Program-made: the position numbers and the translations under genes | From: Basidiobolus meristosporus CBS 931.73 | Taxonomy: Eukaryota; Basidiobolomycota; Basidiobolomycetes; Basidiobolales; Basidiobolaceae | Direction: 5' to 3' | Length of the DNA: 64,000 nt | NCBI GenBank assembly: GCA_002104905.1 | Contig: MCFE01000496.1 | Span: 1-64,000, forward strand | Notes under the pieces: model-generated | Databases searched by the model: none | Told to the model about the DNA's origin: nothing | The model's input: the letters and a program-made list of their open reading frames with translations, nothing else | Part shown: one piece after another, positions 10,380 through 22,716 of the stretch | Numbering within the stretch: position 1 is the first letter of the stretch | Layout: the number at the start of each line of letters is the position of its first letter

Positions 10380-12706
10380 TTACTCCCAAGAAATCGCTTG
10401 TGCGGGCTTTTCGGGGCTGTTGGTGCAAAACTCCGGGCTGGGTTCACTCAGCAACTCCTTCTTGAGGCCCCTTCGTGCACCGAATTGCTTGCCATTGCTC
10501 TTATTCACCAATCTGTACAAACTCAAGAACGCAAGAGTAGTGCAGACGGCCCAGATAACAAGCAACATCATTATGTTGGCCACGATCGAGAATCCACCAT
10601 CCAGTGCAAGCGCCTTCAGTTGCTGTGGGCCTACCGCTTGGCCGTGGATCACTAATCCGTCGAACTGGCTCTTAACCAAAGAAGCAAACGAGTACTTTAT
10701 GGGGGATATCCACTGAATCCATGAGAAGTAGGGAGGTGCTGATCCGTTGTTTACCATCAACCCTCCGAACATCATCAATGGAAGGATAATCGCAGGAGTG
10801 ACAGCCAACGCAATCTGTAGTCTTTTGAAGAACGAAGCCATCATGATACCCAGGGCAGAGCCGCAGAGCGCGACCAAGACGTTGACCACCATGTAAATGA
10901 AGAACTTGCCAACATCAGCCTGGAGCCCAATCATCCAGTACGTTATCGCGGAGAAGATGATTGGCATGATGATGTTGATAGGCAGCTCGACTATGATTTT
11001 GGAAAAGAAGTATGCGCTCAAGCCGTAGTATCCGCCGCCATGCTCCCGAAGGAACACGTTTCTTTCTTCGGCAAAGATGGAGATGGTTGGCATGGATGTC
11101 GAAAACATCTGGTTTGTTCCCACAAAGAATAAGGATCCAGTGATATCTTGTATTTGTGCGGAGACAGAGTCTTTGTTAGGGATTCTCAAATAAATCAGCC
11201 CAATCAAAAGGGCGAAGAAGATGGTCTGGAAAAGCTTGACTTTGACGATCATCTTGTTACGCATGGCATTTTTGCTTGCTCGCTTCAGCAGGTATTTGAA
11301 CTGGGTGATAAATGAGCTTCGAAACTTGAACATCTTTGCCGTGATTGGAACCAGCAGGGGCTGCCTCGTGGTTTGCTCCAACTCTTGCGCCAATTTGGAT
11401 TGTTGCCACGCTCTGAACACCTCTTCCAGCCGGCTCCTTTCCTTTTCATCGGCCTTTTGTCTCGCCTCGCCTGTGCTAGTGGCGCTAGGATCGAAGTGGA
11501 AAAGAATATTCATGAAGATGAAATCTGCTGGGTTAGTGTAGAGGGGACATGGATAGCCGATGCTACTGTAATAGTCGACCGCTTTCTCCGCTTCATTGAA
11601 GAAGGTGACCTGGTTGGAAAGGACAAATGAGAAGCGGTGAGTACGCCATAAAGAACAGCGACCGCATTGCCGTTGTGGCATGGCATACCTGGCCATCCTT
11701 CATAATCAAGACGTCGTCGAACATATGGAAGATCTCTGAGGAGGGCTGATGCATAACTGCAACAACCGTACGACCACTCCTTGCCAAAACCTGAAGCGTG
11801 TGAACCACCATTATCGCAGTGTAGGAATCCTGCGGAACAAGGCGGTTAAAACTGTGTCCCGCGGGTCACAAAGCCTCTTGGGGACCTACCAGGCCTGAAG
11901 TTGGCTCATCCAAAAATAGAATGGATGGGTCAGTAACCATCTCCATGGCAATAGCAGCACGCTTTCTTTCACCGCCTAATCATTCATATGAATACATGGC
12001 ACGATGCACAGACCTCTCTAGGCACTAAGCTACCTGATATTCCCTTCCTGGTGGCTGTACCAATAACTGTGTCGGCAGCGTTTTCGAGTTGAAGTAAAGA
12101 TAGGATTTCGTCCAGCTTTTCAGCAGCTGCCACATCGTCCATGTTGGGCACACGAAGCTTAATGGACATGAGAATAGCCTCCCGTACGGTCATGGTTCCC
12201 AAGATAAGATCGTCTTGAAAGACGAACCCTGAGATCAACCGCACCGCCGCGCCACTGACTTTTCTGCCATTGGCATATATATCACCGCCCACATCACCGC
12301 TGGTAGTAGTACCTGCCTAGAATAACAACACCATCAATGCACCGCTCGAGAGGTTGATGATACAGACCCAAGTCTTAAAAGGCACCAACCAATACATTCA
12401 GAAGACTAGTCTTTCCGGAGCCACTTGGGCTGAGTAGAGGCAAGACAAGTCAGTGATTTGTAGTCATAGGAATAGCGGAGTCACTCGTAATTACCCCAGG
12501 ATGGCTGTCAACCGACCAGGCTGGAATGCGCCAGTTAGTCCCTTAAGAATCAATTTCTCGCTTGTAGGCTTTTTAGCGAACAATGACTTGCGCTTGGCAT
12601 CGGAGGGGATCTGGACAGAGTAAGTGAGGTTTCTGAAGGTGATTTGGATGGGTTCAGCAATCGTTTTGCGAGTCATCGTGACCACGCACTCTTTCTCGTC
12701 TTCCAT
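10380..12706 (-). CDS. Half-size ABC transporter, ABCG (White/Brown) type
   Basis: Six exons: 12706-12495, 12429-12390, 12316-12034, 11975-11890, 11829-11689, 11609-10380. They join in frame to 663 aa, the usual size of an ABCG half-transporter. The nucleotide-binding domain comes first: Walker [10 protein letters not shown] (split by intron 1), Q-loop region [18 protein letters not shown], signature ISGGERKRA (split by intron 3), Walker [12 protein letters not shown], then AVMHQPS with the switch His. The membrane domain follows from about residue 330: [20 protein letters not shown] is the ABCG-typical loop, then five or six hydrophobic spans. Such proteins dimerise and export lipids, sterols or drugs at the plasma membrane; the substrate here is unknown. 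Intron 2 has a weak GTTGGT donor. An ATG frame upstream (13040-12777) could splice in as a 5' exon through an acceptor TTTTGAG near 12720. Confidence 0.88.
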
Positions 12707-12784
12707 TTTCCACTCAAAAAGAAAGGAATTGAGGCGCCTCCCAACAAGATTGAGAAGAGCAATCTTGATCTGCAAACTATGCAC

Positions 12785-14939
12785 CTACCTTGAGATCCAT
12801 CCAATTTATATGAGTCGTGTTCCAACTAGTAACAATTTGATCAGATAAAAGCAAAATCCTTTTCCAATCATCCGACCGAATTACCATATGAATAGGCTTT
12901 GGGTAGCACATACCACACCCTTCACTCGATGAAGAATATTGCCAATTGAAGCTTGCCATAAGAGGGTGTCTCACATCGAAGTTACTTTCCTCATCGATGC
13001 CAATCTCCGGAAAAATGGGTATTTGGTGAGTAACTACCATTTATTTACGTTACACGAGAAACTATGAATCGCCAACTGGAGATCGAACTTATACATACTA
13101 TACTGTGCTGGAAGCCCATGTAGCCCTCCACATGATGGTCCTCGGTATCACAGGTGAAAACTTGTTGTTTCATTGTTCAACTCTGAATCCTCCTTCAAGT
13201 GGCTTGCCAACCCGTTTACTTGGTGGTGGTGTGGGTACCGGTAACACGGTCAATAATTCCAGCATTCATCGACTTCAGCAATTGCGTGACCAATATTAAT
13301 CCAGATACCAGAGTAACTTTTTATATTATTAAGAGTTTATTCAAATACATTTACAATTCAACATCGGAAGAAAGCCAGAGAAGCCATCGAGATACCTCCT
13401 AAGAATCAGCGATATTTGTTAGTGGGTGGTCTTCTGTACGAATTGTTCCGTTTATCATCCATTTTCAGAGAGAAGATTACATATCATGTAGCGCTCTAGC
13501 GCATCAATAATTTTGCACGATACTTAAAGGTTTTCATCATATAATGGAGACGGTGTGGATAGATTGTATAAACATAAGTCCCATACCTGATGTCAGCAAA
13601 CGGATACTACAAGCTACCATTGTCTCAGCAATGGCAGCACTGTGATGAAGGTGGGTAAGAAGAGAAACCCCAACTATTGAATATAAGAAGGACAATCACA
13701 CACGTGATACTCAATTAAACAAGGGCCTAATTTTGCATGGGTTTGAATTGAAGAATAATTTAATCAGTCATGAGTAAGAACTCATATTTATATATATATA
13801 TACATATACCTTAACGAGAGAACACAAGGTCAACCAAGGTCACATTGAAAATGATATTGAGCAGTTGCCATTGTAGGAGCATGAACATACGAGTACATGG
13901 GAGTAACATCGTGTTGATTGGCTAGAAGGTGTTGATCTTCCACAGCACCGCCGATGCTCCATCATGTTTCATCTTACTACGGTGCTACATCCTTGCTAAG
14001 GCTGACCATAGATAGGAATCAATTGGCAGGCAAGCTTTACGTCACCCTATAGGAACGTTTCGAATGCATAGTCTGCACCCTAATATTAGTTAAATTGTTG
14101 ACTCAGAAATCAAACCTCATTACTGCATGAGACCATGTATGAATGATTTTGACTTTCTGTGGGTTGAGCGAATCATCGCAGCCTGCTTATTTCCTTACTT
14201 GCTATAATATTGCCAGTCTTGCGAATGCTCTAGCCTCTGGCCAATGGTGGACAGTCAGAACAAGGTTCAGACAAACTCGGGTGTCTCACGTGTCACCAAT
14301 TTAATTCCAAGCAAGATGAAGTTTACGAATAATGTGGACATTATTCCGGATACTCTCCGTGCTATGTAAATCATCCAAGTAATACTTCCCTGACTAGATT
14401 GTTGTTTTCGCTTACATATCGCCTTTGTTTATTTGATCAGATATTAATTCATGACATGTTTTAATAAATGCTCATGTAAACATATGAATCAATAATCCAT
14501 TATTTGGTCGACTCCAAAATCATCCTATTCGAACATTGGAGGTAATTATAGTGTAAACTAAACTTTCGGATTTTCGTTGAGTGGAATGTGCAAAATGTTG
14601 AGATATAGAGCCGGTGGATTCAGTCCTCGCTCCCTGATTTCTTGAACATCGACTTACTCTATCCACTCTTCAAGTCTTTTGTTGCTGTTTCCTGTTAAAG
14701 AGCACGTTGGTGAAGCGCCACACGTAACTTTTATGATCATATTGACCCACATATTGGCTTGCTTATCGACTTAATTTATCTCCCTATCACGTTTCTCTCG
14801 CTCTGCCCCGCCCTTTCTGGCCGCTTTGCTGTTTTGTATACTCCTAATTGTAGTCCTTTTTATCAGTAATCTATCTTTCTGACCATACTGAATCCCGTAA
14901 TCGGCGCTACGTTCTCACGCAGACGTTTGCTTGACCAAG
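12785..14939. other. Intergenic region between ABCG and casein kinase genes
   Basis: About 2.1 kb between two divergent genes. It contains one minus-strand ATG frame (13040-12777, 87 aa, no recognisable domain) that may be an ABCG 5' exon, and a TA-rich run (TATATATATATACATATAC at 13790-13808). Otherwise nothing recognisable. The last 300 bp are pyrimidine-rich, as expected of a fungal promoter. Confidence 0.4.
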
Positions 14940-16694
14940 ATGGCTCACCATTATCATTCTGGAGGCACCCACCAGTCCTACCCTTCGCCTACCGTTGTTG
15001 GCGTACATTTCAGAGTGGGAAAAAAAATTGGAGAAGGTAGCTTTGGTGTTATTTACGAAGGTATCTTTTTGGAACAGCAGCATGTCTATTTTGATGGGTT
15101 TCCTGACCACTGCTACTTATCAGGAGTTAACCTTATAAACAATCAGCCTATTGCGATTAAATTTGTATCTTTTTACCACAAACTATATACATATATATAT
15201 CGAGCCTTCACAAGCGTTGCCACTTGGTATTCCTTAATTTGTTGGATTGCAGGAGCCAAGGAAGACTGATGCTCCCCAACTTCGTGACGAATTCCGCACT
15301 TATAAAATCATGGCTGGAACTCGTAAGTGGGATATTTGCTTATTTGTTTTGGTTCGTATGTACTGACAATTGGCATGGGGCCTATGCAGCGGGTATACCT
15401 TCTGTTCATTATTTTGGCCAGGAAGGGATGCACAATGTACTTGTTATTGACTTATTAGGCCATAGTCTTGAAGATCTATTCAACATATGCCGAAGAAAGT
15501 TTAGCGTTAAAACTGTGGCAATCCTCGCGAAGCAAATGGTAAGCTTTTAGCTTGTTAGATTGGAGCACAGATAAAGACTAATTTTGCTGTCGTCCTTTGT
15601 AGATCACCAGAGTCCAAGCAGTCCATGATCACAATTTAATATACCGAGACATTAAGCCGGACAACTTTTTGGTTGGGCGACCTCACACTAAATATGCCAA
15701 TTTTGTATATATGGTTGACTTTGGAATGGCAAAATTATATCGTGATCCCAAAACAATGCAACATATACCATATAGAGAGAAAAAGAGTCTAAGCGGGACT
15801 GCGAGATATATGAGTGTAAATACGCATCTAGGGCGAGGTCAGCATATAGCAAGCCAGTATTTCAGTTCCCTCGAGACATCTGTGCTCATATTACTTTTAT
15901 TTCCTAGAGCAATCGCGGCGTGATGACCTGGAGTCTCTGGGCCACGTTTTCATGTATTTCTTACGTGGATCACTTCCATGGCAAGGGCTAAAGGCAGCTA
16001 CCAATAAGCAGAAATACGAAAAAATAGGGGAAAAGAAGCAGACGACCCCTGTCAAAGAGTTATGTGAAGGGTTTCCAGGTACACGAATCAGTAGCAGCGC
16101 CCTCCGAATGACATACTAACCTAGCGCCTGGTTAAAGAGGAGTTTGGTGTTTACTTGACTTACTCTCGAAAGCTTGGGTTCGAAGATGCCCCAGATTACG
16201 ACTATTTGCGCAGCCTCTTCGATAATGTACTTCAAAAGATTGATGCACAAGATGATGGTGTATGCGATTGGATGCTATCAGAAAATCGTGGTCGACTTGA
16301 GGTATTCTTTCTATATGTCCGATGGATTTTGCTTAAAAGTCGGGACGAATAACACTTACAGCAGTGCCATGACCAGAAGCTGCGCCCCGCCGACGTTGCA
16401 CGACTGAATACCGCTCGTGGAACCACATCGCAGCGACAAAGCGATAGGTACCAGCAAGGGAACGTTAGCCATGAGGCTTCTCGCACTTCACATCAGCTGA
16501 GCTCGACTCACCCAAGCCGCACACGAATCAATCCCTCTGGTAGTCAGCAACTCCTAAACCCGGGCCATAAATATTCGGGCAGAGATGACATTACTCGTCC
16601 TCAAAGACATAACATAGCCGCCCAACCGGCAAATAAAAGAGGTTTGTGGGATAAACTAGCGGAGTTCCTAATGTGCAGATCTTGCACCAGCTAA
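14940..16694 (+). CDS. Casein kinase I
   Basis: Eight exons: 14940-15060, 15124-15164, 15253-15322, 15390-15538, 15603-15837, 15908-16078, 16138-16301, 16362-16694, joined in frame to 427 aa. Kinase motifs: glycine loop GEGSFGV (31-37), ATP-site lysine in AIKF (53), catalytic loop [15 protein letters not shown] in [13 protein letters not shown], and the CK1-specific [25 protein letters not shown] in place of APE. The [23 protein letters not shown] helix is diagnostic of CK1. The C-terminal tail is Gln/Arg/Ser-rich and ends FLMCRSCTS, where the two cysteines may be palmitoylated as in yeast Yck1/2 and animal CK1-gamma. That would put this Ser/Thr kinase at the membrane (inference). Intron 6 (counting from 1) uses acceptor TTAAAG downstream of a clear ACTAAC branch site. 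Confidence 0.92.
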
Positions 16695-17429
16695 GCTTGA
16701 ACGCGCAAAGAATCCCCTCACCTCCTCATGCCACACAATACCTTATCGCGTAGCTTTCTTCACGTTTGGCCTATACGCATATTCTTTTATAACCAATTAA
16801 ACCATATAACTTGTTGGTGGCTCTTAGATCGTCTATTCACTTCGAGGGATGTAGGCGAACAGATCGGAGTATGGACAAGCAGATGTCTTTTTGATGCCGA
16901 GTTTCTCTCTACCTGACCATTGTTGTGATCTACGCAAGCCAGAGTTCATTTATTTGTTTCTAATTTCTTGTTTCTGTTGGGTCCTTTTGGTGTTTGAGCA
17001 ATGTAATAAGCGACTGTTTCTCACTTTCCCCTCTTCCACGAATTATCTATACATTCATACGTTTCACTTTCTATATAGTACGATTCCCCTTTATCCTTTC
17101 GATTTTTACATATATCTTAGGAATATATATACATACATTTATATAATGCACACATTCAATGAGTTCTATATAAATCCCATTTAGAAGCTACCGGATATGG
17201 ACACGAGTGAGGTCAACCATTTGATTCGACTGAGGATGTGTGTGGCTCTAATTGCTAGAGTTTTTGTACAGGGTTGTGGGGATGCGGGTAATTCAGGAAA
17301 ATTCTGATTCTTCAGATGTAAATTTGAAGGCATTCTACGTCATAGTTATAAACCATAAATGCACCATCGCTCGTTGGGCGAAATTCAATCTCTACTGGAT
17401 ACCTTGTCGTTCGTGGAGACTGTAGTGCA
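16695..17429. other. Intergenic region
   Basis: Kinase 3' flank and Yme2 5' flank. It is AT-rich with TATATA words near 17110-17150. No coding frame is convincing; a minus-strand frame at 17312-17575 overlaps the Yme2 first exon antisense and is rejected. Confidence 0.5.
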
Positions 17430-20400
17430 ATGCTTTCTTTAAGAAGCACACGAAAACTGGTATTTACGCGAGGGCTCCCTACACAGCGGCGCTTTTTAAC
17501 CACCACAAACGGGTCCGGTTTAGGTAGCGTTACCGAACAGGTGAATGCTCTGTGTGATTTGTGCTTTTTATCCAAGTTTAATTCAAAAATGTATGCTGGT
17601 AATGGATAGGTATTGGAGCCTATTAAAGGGGCAGTTTATTATGATAACGTTTACCCGATACGTTTTGCTCGGTTCGACATACGAAACTTGCTGTTTCAGC
17701 CAAGCAAGAACTCTTTAGAGAAAAGAGTTAAGGGTAGTTTTTTACCCGAAAATCTGCCTTACGATTTTCAAGTTCGCGGGGTAGAGCCAAGGCAAGTCCA
17801 GTAGCTTGGTGTGATGTGTTGCGCTGTCAACTAACTTGCTTTTTCACGCTGTTGACTAGATTGAAGGATGGTGGTATGCTTATGTATTATTCCATTAATC
17901 CGCTCAAGATTGGCACCGACGCTGTAAATGCTCAAAGGGAGGTTGTGAACCGTATACGTACCCACCTTGAGAGTGGACTCAAGGTTAACTGGTTTAACGG
18001 CCAAAAGACCAATGCGTTCAGAGTGAAGGTAATCAGCCACTGCGAAAATTGGTCCTAACGAAGCACCGCGTCTAATCTTTCGTAGGGTGAGCCATTTATA
18101 GAAGATATGCTTACGAAGTATCCCACCAGGTTGGTCAAGCTTTTCCTATCTATCTTTCATCGGTGTTAACCAAGGATGTTTTGGCAGTCGAGTAAGAGTC
18201 GAATTTCAAGGCGCGGATCTGTCGATAGTGCGTGCAAAGTTTAAATAGCTCCCACAGATTTGAAGAGAATTTAACCAACCACCACAATAGGAAACGTTGT
18301 TCCGCGAGTTTCGACCATTTGGGAAAATCTTTGATATTCAATTGCAATCTCCCGCATCCAAAGACCTTCCCAGATATGCCATCGTACAGTTTTCCCGTAT
18401 CCGGTCTGCTACCAGTGCCAAAAATTGTGTCCATGGAGAGGTCGTAAATGGTACACGACTCTCCGTAGCGTACGAGAAAACCATGGTCAGTATACTGTCT
18501 AGTGTGCTGCGTGTCTAGTAATAACAGCCAAGTAACTGCTATGATTTTAGAAAGCAAATGTCATTAAGGACTGGATCACTTCCCACCCAAGATTCACGGT
18601 AAGGCCATCATTGATACGACCTGGGAGATATCGACAATTGGCCATCTGACACTCTGTCATGCAAGGTTCCCTTCTTTGCCGCGTCGAGTATCGGTATCAT
18701 ATACGCTATCTTTGACCCCATCCGTGTCTTCTTTGTGACGAACCAGATCACCCAGCGATTCAATCCAGATCAATATCCAGCACTAAGATGGCTTCGCAGA
18801 GAAACTATCGACAGATTAACGCTATTTAAGAACAAGAAGGACTCGCGGCAATCGTCGATTCTTGGTGGAAGAGAGCAAGACGAGGCTCGCCTGCGAGATC
18901 TTCTCCAAGAGGCTCCAGGTATTTTCTTGCTCCCCCAGTAACTGGCACACGTCACTCTAACGATACCTTGTCTATGCCGTAGGGTCGTTCATATTGGTAA
19001 CCGGTCCACAAGGCTCCGGTAAAGAGGATTTGGTGAAGAAGCTGACTGACGATAGCAAGTATGATTGGGTTGTTGATTGACATGTATTGACCAATGGCAC
19101 TTACGGATAAATCGCGTAGGCACAAGATTGTCATTGACTGCAAGAAAATATCCGGCGCTCGAAACGACAATGAGCTATTAAAGATCTTGGCTAAGCAAGT
19201 GGGCTACTTCCCTTTGTTCAGTTTTTTGGTCGGCGCTACCAATCTTTTGGATAGTTTTGTGAGTGCCACTACCGGTCAAAAGGCTGGTGAGTAATACGGT
19301 CAAAGTACCTTCAAGTGCTAATCTCTGAACGTGCACTCATTGAAATATGACCAGGTCTTTCATCCACAACTAGTTCACAGATCAAAAAGATTTTGGAGTG
19401 TATAGCGATCTCTTTGCATTCGGTGGTCAGAAAGATCAGAAGCCAGCATGAGGAGGAGATCAAGGAAAAAGGAAGCCTGCTTGAAGAGGATGATATTCCG
19501 GTTGTGATCATCGACGGATTCATGTACAAGGAAACCGAGCAACTCCAGGATTTGTGGACCAACCTTGCCGAGTGGGGAGCACTTTTGGTTGAAGGCAAAT
19601 TAGCCCATGTAATCTTTGTCAGCAAGAATGTTGCCGCGCTCAAGAATTTGAGTAAAGGTAACTCCTCCAACTCCACTTTCTCCGTTGACGTTTTGCTCAA
19701 TACCAGCACTATATTATAGCATTGCCCCAGAAGCCCATCGACGTTGTGACACTTCGTGATGCCAGCCCGGAGAATGCTATGGCATATGTCCAGCATGCGC
19801 TGGGTACTGACGATCTACCTGAGCTGAAGGATTCGGTCAGCTTATTAGGGGGTAGACTGACTGATCTTGACCAATTCATTCAAAAAGTCAAGATGGGCTT
19901 TACACCTATTGGTTTGTTGCTGGTTTCTGTGCATCATTGATTAAGGGCCAAGCTTAAATAAGTTCACATGTAGAGGCTATAAACGATATCATCCATAAGT
20001 CGTTAAATGAGCTTCGCAAAAACGCATTTGGAGGAGACTTCTCTAAACAGAAGCAGCTGCAATGGAGCCCCATCCAGATTTGGTACTTGATTGAAGAGAT
20101 TGTTAAGAATGCAGAGGTAAAGTACAAACGACGCATTGTCGCGCGTGGTCCCACGAAAACTTCACAGCATGACAGGCCATACTAATCGTTGAAACCAGGT
20201 AAACTACGACCAAGTTGTGTTTTCGCGATTATTCAACGGCAACGAAGAGGCACTTCACGCCATGGAGTATTCTGGTTTGATCAGCATCATCCACGCTAGG
20301 GGTACGTACTTTGCACATGCTGTAGACGCTAGGTTTGCTTTGTGTCGATGCTGATCGTATATGGTCTTGTTTTTCCAAAGGACGTCCGTACGCGATTCGC

Positions 20401-20694
20401 CCAGGCAAACCTGTCTATTATTCTGTGTTCGCCGAGCTATTGGCCGATGCTCAGTTTGCCTCCAAGATGACCATTCTCACTAACAAGCAGATCATTAGTG
20501 AGGAAAATGAGAAAATTGCAAAGTACGAGCATGAGTTGAAGGAGATTCACGCCGCTTTCGTGAACCTGCGCATTCCTAAAGAGATGGAGGGCAGAACCAA
20601 GTGGCTAGTTGAGAATGTGAAGATAAGTCATGAAAAGGTCTCCACTCTGGAGAAGGAGAACAAATTGGCTCTGGAGGAATTGAGCCAGCTCTAG
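17430..20694 (+). CDS. YME2: Mitochondrial inner-membrane protein Yme2/RNA12 (RRM plus ATPase)
   Basis: Fifteen exons: 17430-17540, 17610-17791, 17860-18028, 18086-18129, 18188-18227, 18291-18485, 18551-18598, 18666-18918, 18983-19058, 19120-19286, 19355-19657, 19720-19911, 19974-20116, 20199-20301, 20381-20694; total 779 aa in frame. The N-terminus (MLSLRSTRKLVFTRGLPTQR) is a classic mitochondrial presequence. Then come the conserved GAVYYDNVYPIRF block, an RRM-like domain (VRVEFQGADLS, LFREFRPFGKIFDI, RYAIVQFSRI), a single membrane span near residue 265-285 (AASSIGIIYAIFDPIRVFF), and an RNA12 ATPase domain with Walker A GPQGSGKE (~355). The C-terminus is helical. The yeast protein affects mtDNA nucleoids and escape. 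Exons of 40 and 44 nt are tiny, and intron 2 is GC-AG (AG|GCAAGT). Convergent with the AEC gene. Confidence 0.92.
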
Positions 20695-21237
20695 TTGTGC
20701 CGATGGCCGAGTTGATCCCAATGGGCTCTTTATCGCATCGTCGTTGTCAAGGGTGTTGAAACATTCAATCTCACCGAGTTGGTCAAAGCCTGCGGGCCAG
20801 CTCGAGTTAACCCATTTTCTTGGCAAACATTCATATAAACCATACACGCAATAATTTCTACTCAGCCCTGATTGTTTTTTGTCCGACCCACTGCGTGAAT
20901 CCCGTGATACATTCAACATATCCATTTAGGTCTCTCAAATGCAATGCCCGCATTTGTTACTAGGAGTAGTTTTGGAAGCAAGCGGTCATTTGAATGGACT
21001 CTGGTGAAATGAATAGTCGGGGCTCCACCGGTTTTTACGGTAGTCCCGACATAGTGAAAGCAAAGGAACAGGAACTGGTTGTTGCCAGGATTCTTTGGAG
21101 CGCTATTCAAAGATTTATTTGGTTGTTCAGGCGTCTGTACAATATAATGCAAGTATACCCATAGGGGATCCATTTTGGCAATGAGCGAATGAGGACTACC
21201 CCACGAGCTGATATTGAGGGGGGACTACATGTAGGGT
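20695..21237. other. Convergent 3' flanks of Yme2 and the AEC transporter gene
   Basis: About 540 bp between two stop codons. No coding frame of note; it should hold the two 3' UTRs and terminators. Confidence 0.5.
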
Positions 21238-22716
21238 TTATGGTTTGACTTGGCCTATCAACCAAAGAAAGCTAACAACCCAGCAGGTCAAGGCTGGTGC
21301 GGCCAAAACGTAGGCATACAGCAGCAATTGCGCTGTTTGATCTTCTAGATATCCCTCGGTTTGGCAAATGTTGATGAGATTGATTGCGGTGGGGCTGCTT
21401 CCTAGGACCATCATGGTCAGAAGAAACAATGGGTCCTGTCCCAAGCTGAAGAGATGCCGGGTAGCCATCACAATCCCCGCGGATACCAATGGCATCATCA
21501 GAAGGCGAACCACGAGCGCATACACAATCGAGCGTTGGATCTTGTACCCTTTGCCAAACAGCCCATTTAGTTGCGCCCCCAGGCAGAGCAATATCAGCGG
21601 TATCGAGGCGTTACCAGTAGTATCAACCGCTCTGGTCAGTGGCCTGAGAACTGCGTTTGGGCCAAACATCGCCTCTCGTACCGGATCAATCAGCCCAACA
21701 ACCAATCCGACAAAAGTAGCAATGAGTGGTGGGTTCATGACACGTTTGACCGCACCAAATGCTTTCTTGAATCTACCCCAGATGGTTGTACGTTTGGTTT
21801 CAATGACAATGATGGACTTTAAGGAATCGGTGTCCTCTTTTTCATTGAAGTTCATGACGGTGATCACTCTGTTCAACTCCTTGGACGGCAGTGACAATCG
21901 TTGCTGGGGTAATGCCTCATCGTTGGAAGGATGCGCTTCTCGAACTTCTGACGGTTCGTCCATGGACGCGATGTCTGATTGCCCCTTCAATTCCTTGGGC
22001 TTTTTTAACAAAGTCATTCCGTAGCTGAAACGGAGAATGTTGCCCAAAATGGCGAAGACCACGATGTACGAAATCCCTCTGAATGGTGTGGTTAATGGAG
22101 GGTTCTGAAAATCGAGGGCCATCGAATTTACCTGGCTTCGATCTGTGGCGCGGTCTCTCCCTCGTGCCATTGTAAAAGGGTAGCTGCCGAACTCCCAGCC
22201 AAGCTCTGGATCAAAGGGATAGGGAGGCTGTTGGTGTTTGGGAACATGGTGGCAGCCTGGGAAAAATTCCTCTCTTCTTTGCTGAACTTGAAGATGAACG
22301 AGGAGGCGAATGTGATGATCATGGTCGCGATAGTAAACACCAGGGAGTAGACGGGGATAGGCCAATATGCCATCAATATGGAGGGGGAGATACTGGAGGC
22401 AACGTTGACGAAAAGCAGACATGGGGTCAAGAAATTTAGATTCAACGAGGAGAGAAACTGCAGAAATACAACATTAGAATACATGGAAGTATTGGAAAAC
22501 CAACAAAGTTAGCTAGACCTTTTGATAGGAAGGGGTCAGCCATCCATGCCTGCACAGATATACCCCTGCCCCACAGGTAATGGCGATTTGAATGATAGCC
22601 TAGGATTTAGGAAATAGGTTAGTCGTCTGCTCGTGCAGTGCACTCATAGCCACTCGAAAGAGATGGAGGAGTTGGTTCACCTCAACACTAGCTCGTATAT
22701 ACTTCAGTATGTCCAT
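21238..22716 (-). CDS. Auxin efflux carrier (AEC) family membrane transporter
   Basis: Four exons: 22716-22681, 22599-22519, 22457-22132, 22078-21238; total 427 aa in frame. Start MDILKYIRASVEAIIQIAI, then GAGVYLCRHGWLTP, KFLSSLNLNFLTPCLLFVNVA and the family-typical ARGISYIVVFAILGNILRFSYG. About ten membrane spans, five before and five after a hydrophilic middle loop (residues about 185-270, acidic then basic), ending GSSPTAINLINICQTEG and a last span (TCWVVSFLWLIG). Fungal AEC proteins are plasma-membrane or ER transporters of uncertain substrate; auxin itself is not implied. The 5' end is confirmed by joining two small exons through consensus introns (donors GTGAAC and GTCTAG, acceptors CCTAG and TGCAG). 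Confidence 0.88.

Noticed and set aside
13780-13810. TATATA run as a promoter or origin
   Set aside because: Simple AT repeat about 1.1 kb from the nearest start; no supporting signal.
17312-17575. Minus-strand 87-codon frame upstream of Yme2
   Set aside because: Lies antisense over Yme2 exon 1, which has an ATG, a mitochondrial presequence and a clean splice to exon 2.
21368-22024. 218-codon plus-strand frame
   Set aside because: Antisense of the AEC transporter, whose minus-strand exons join in frame with family motifs.
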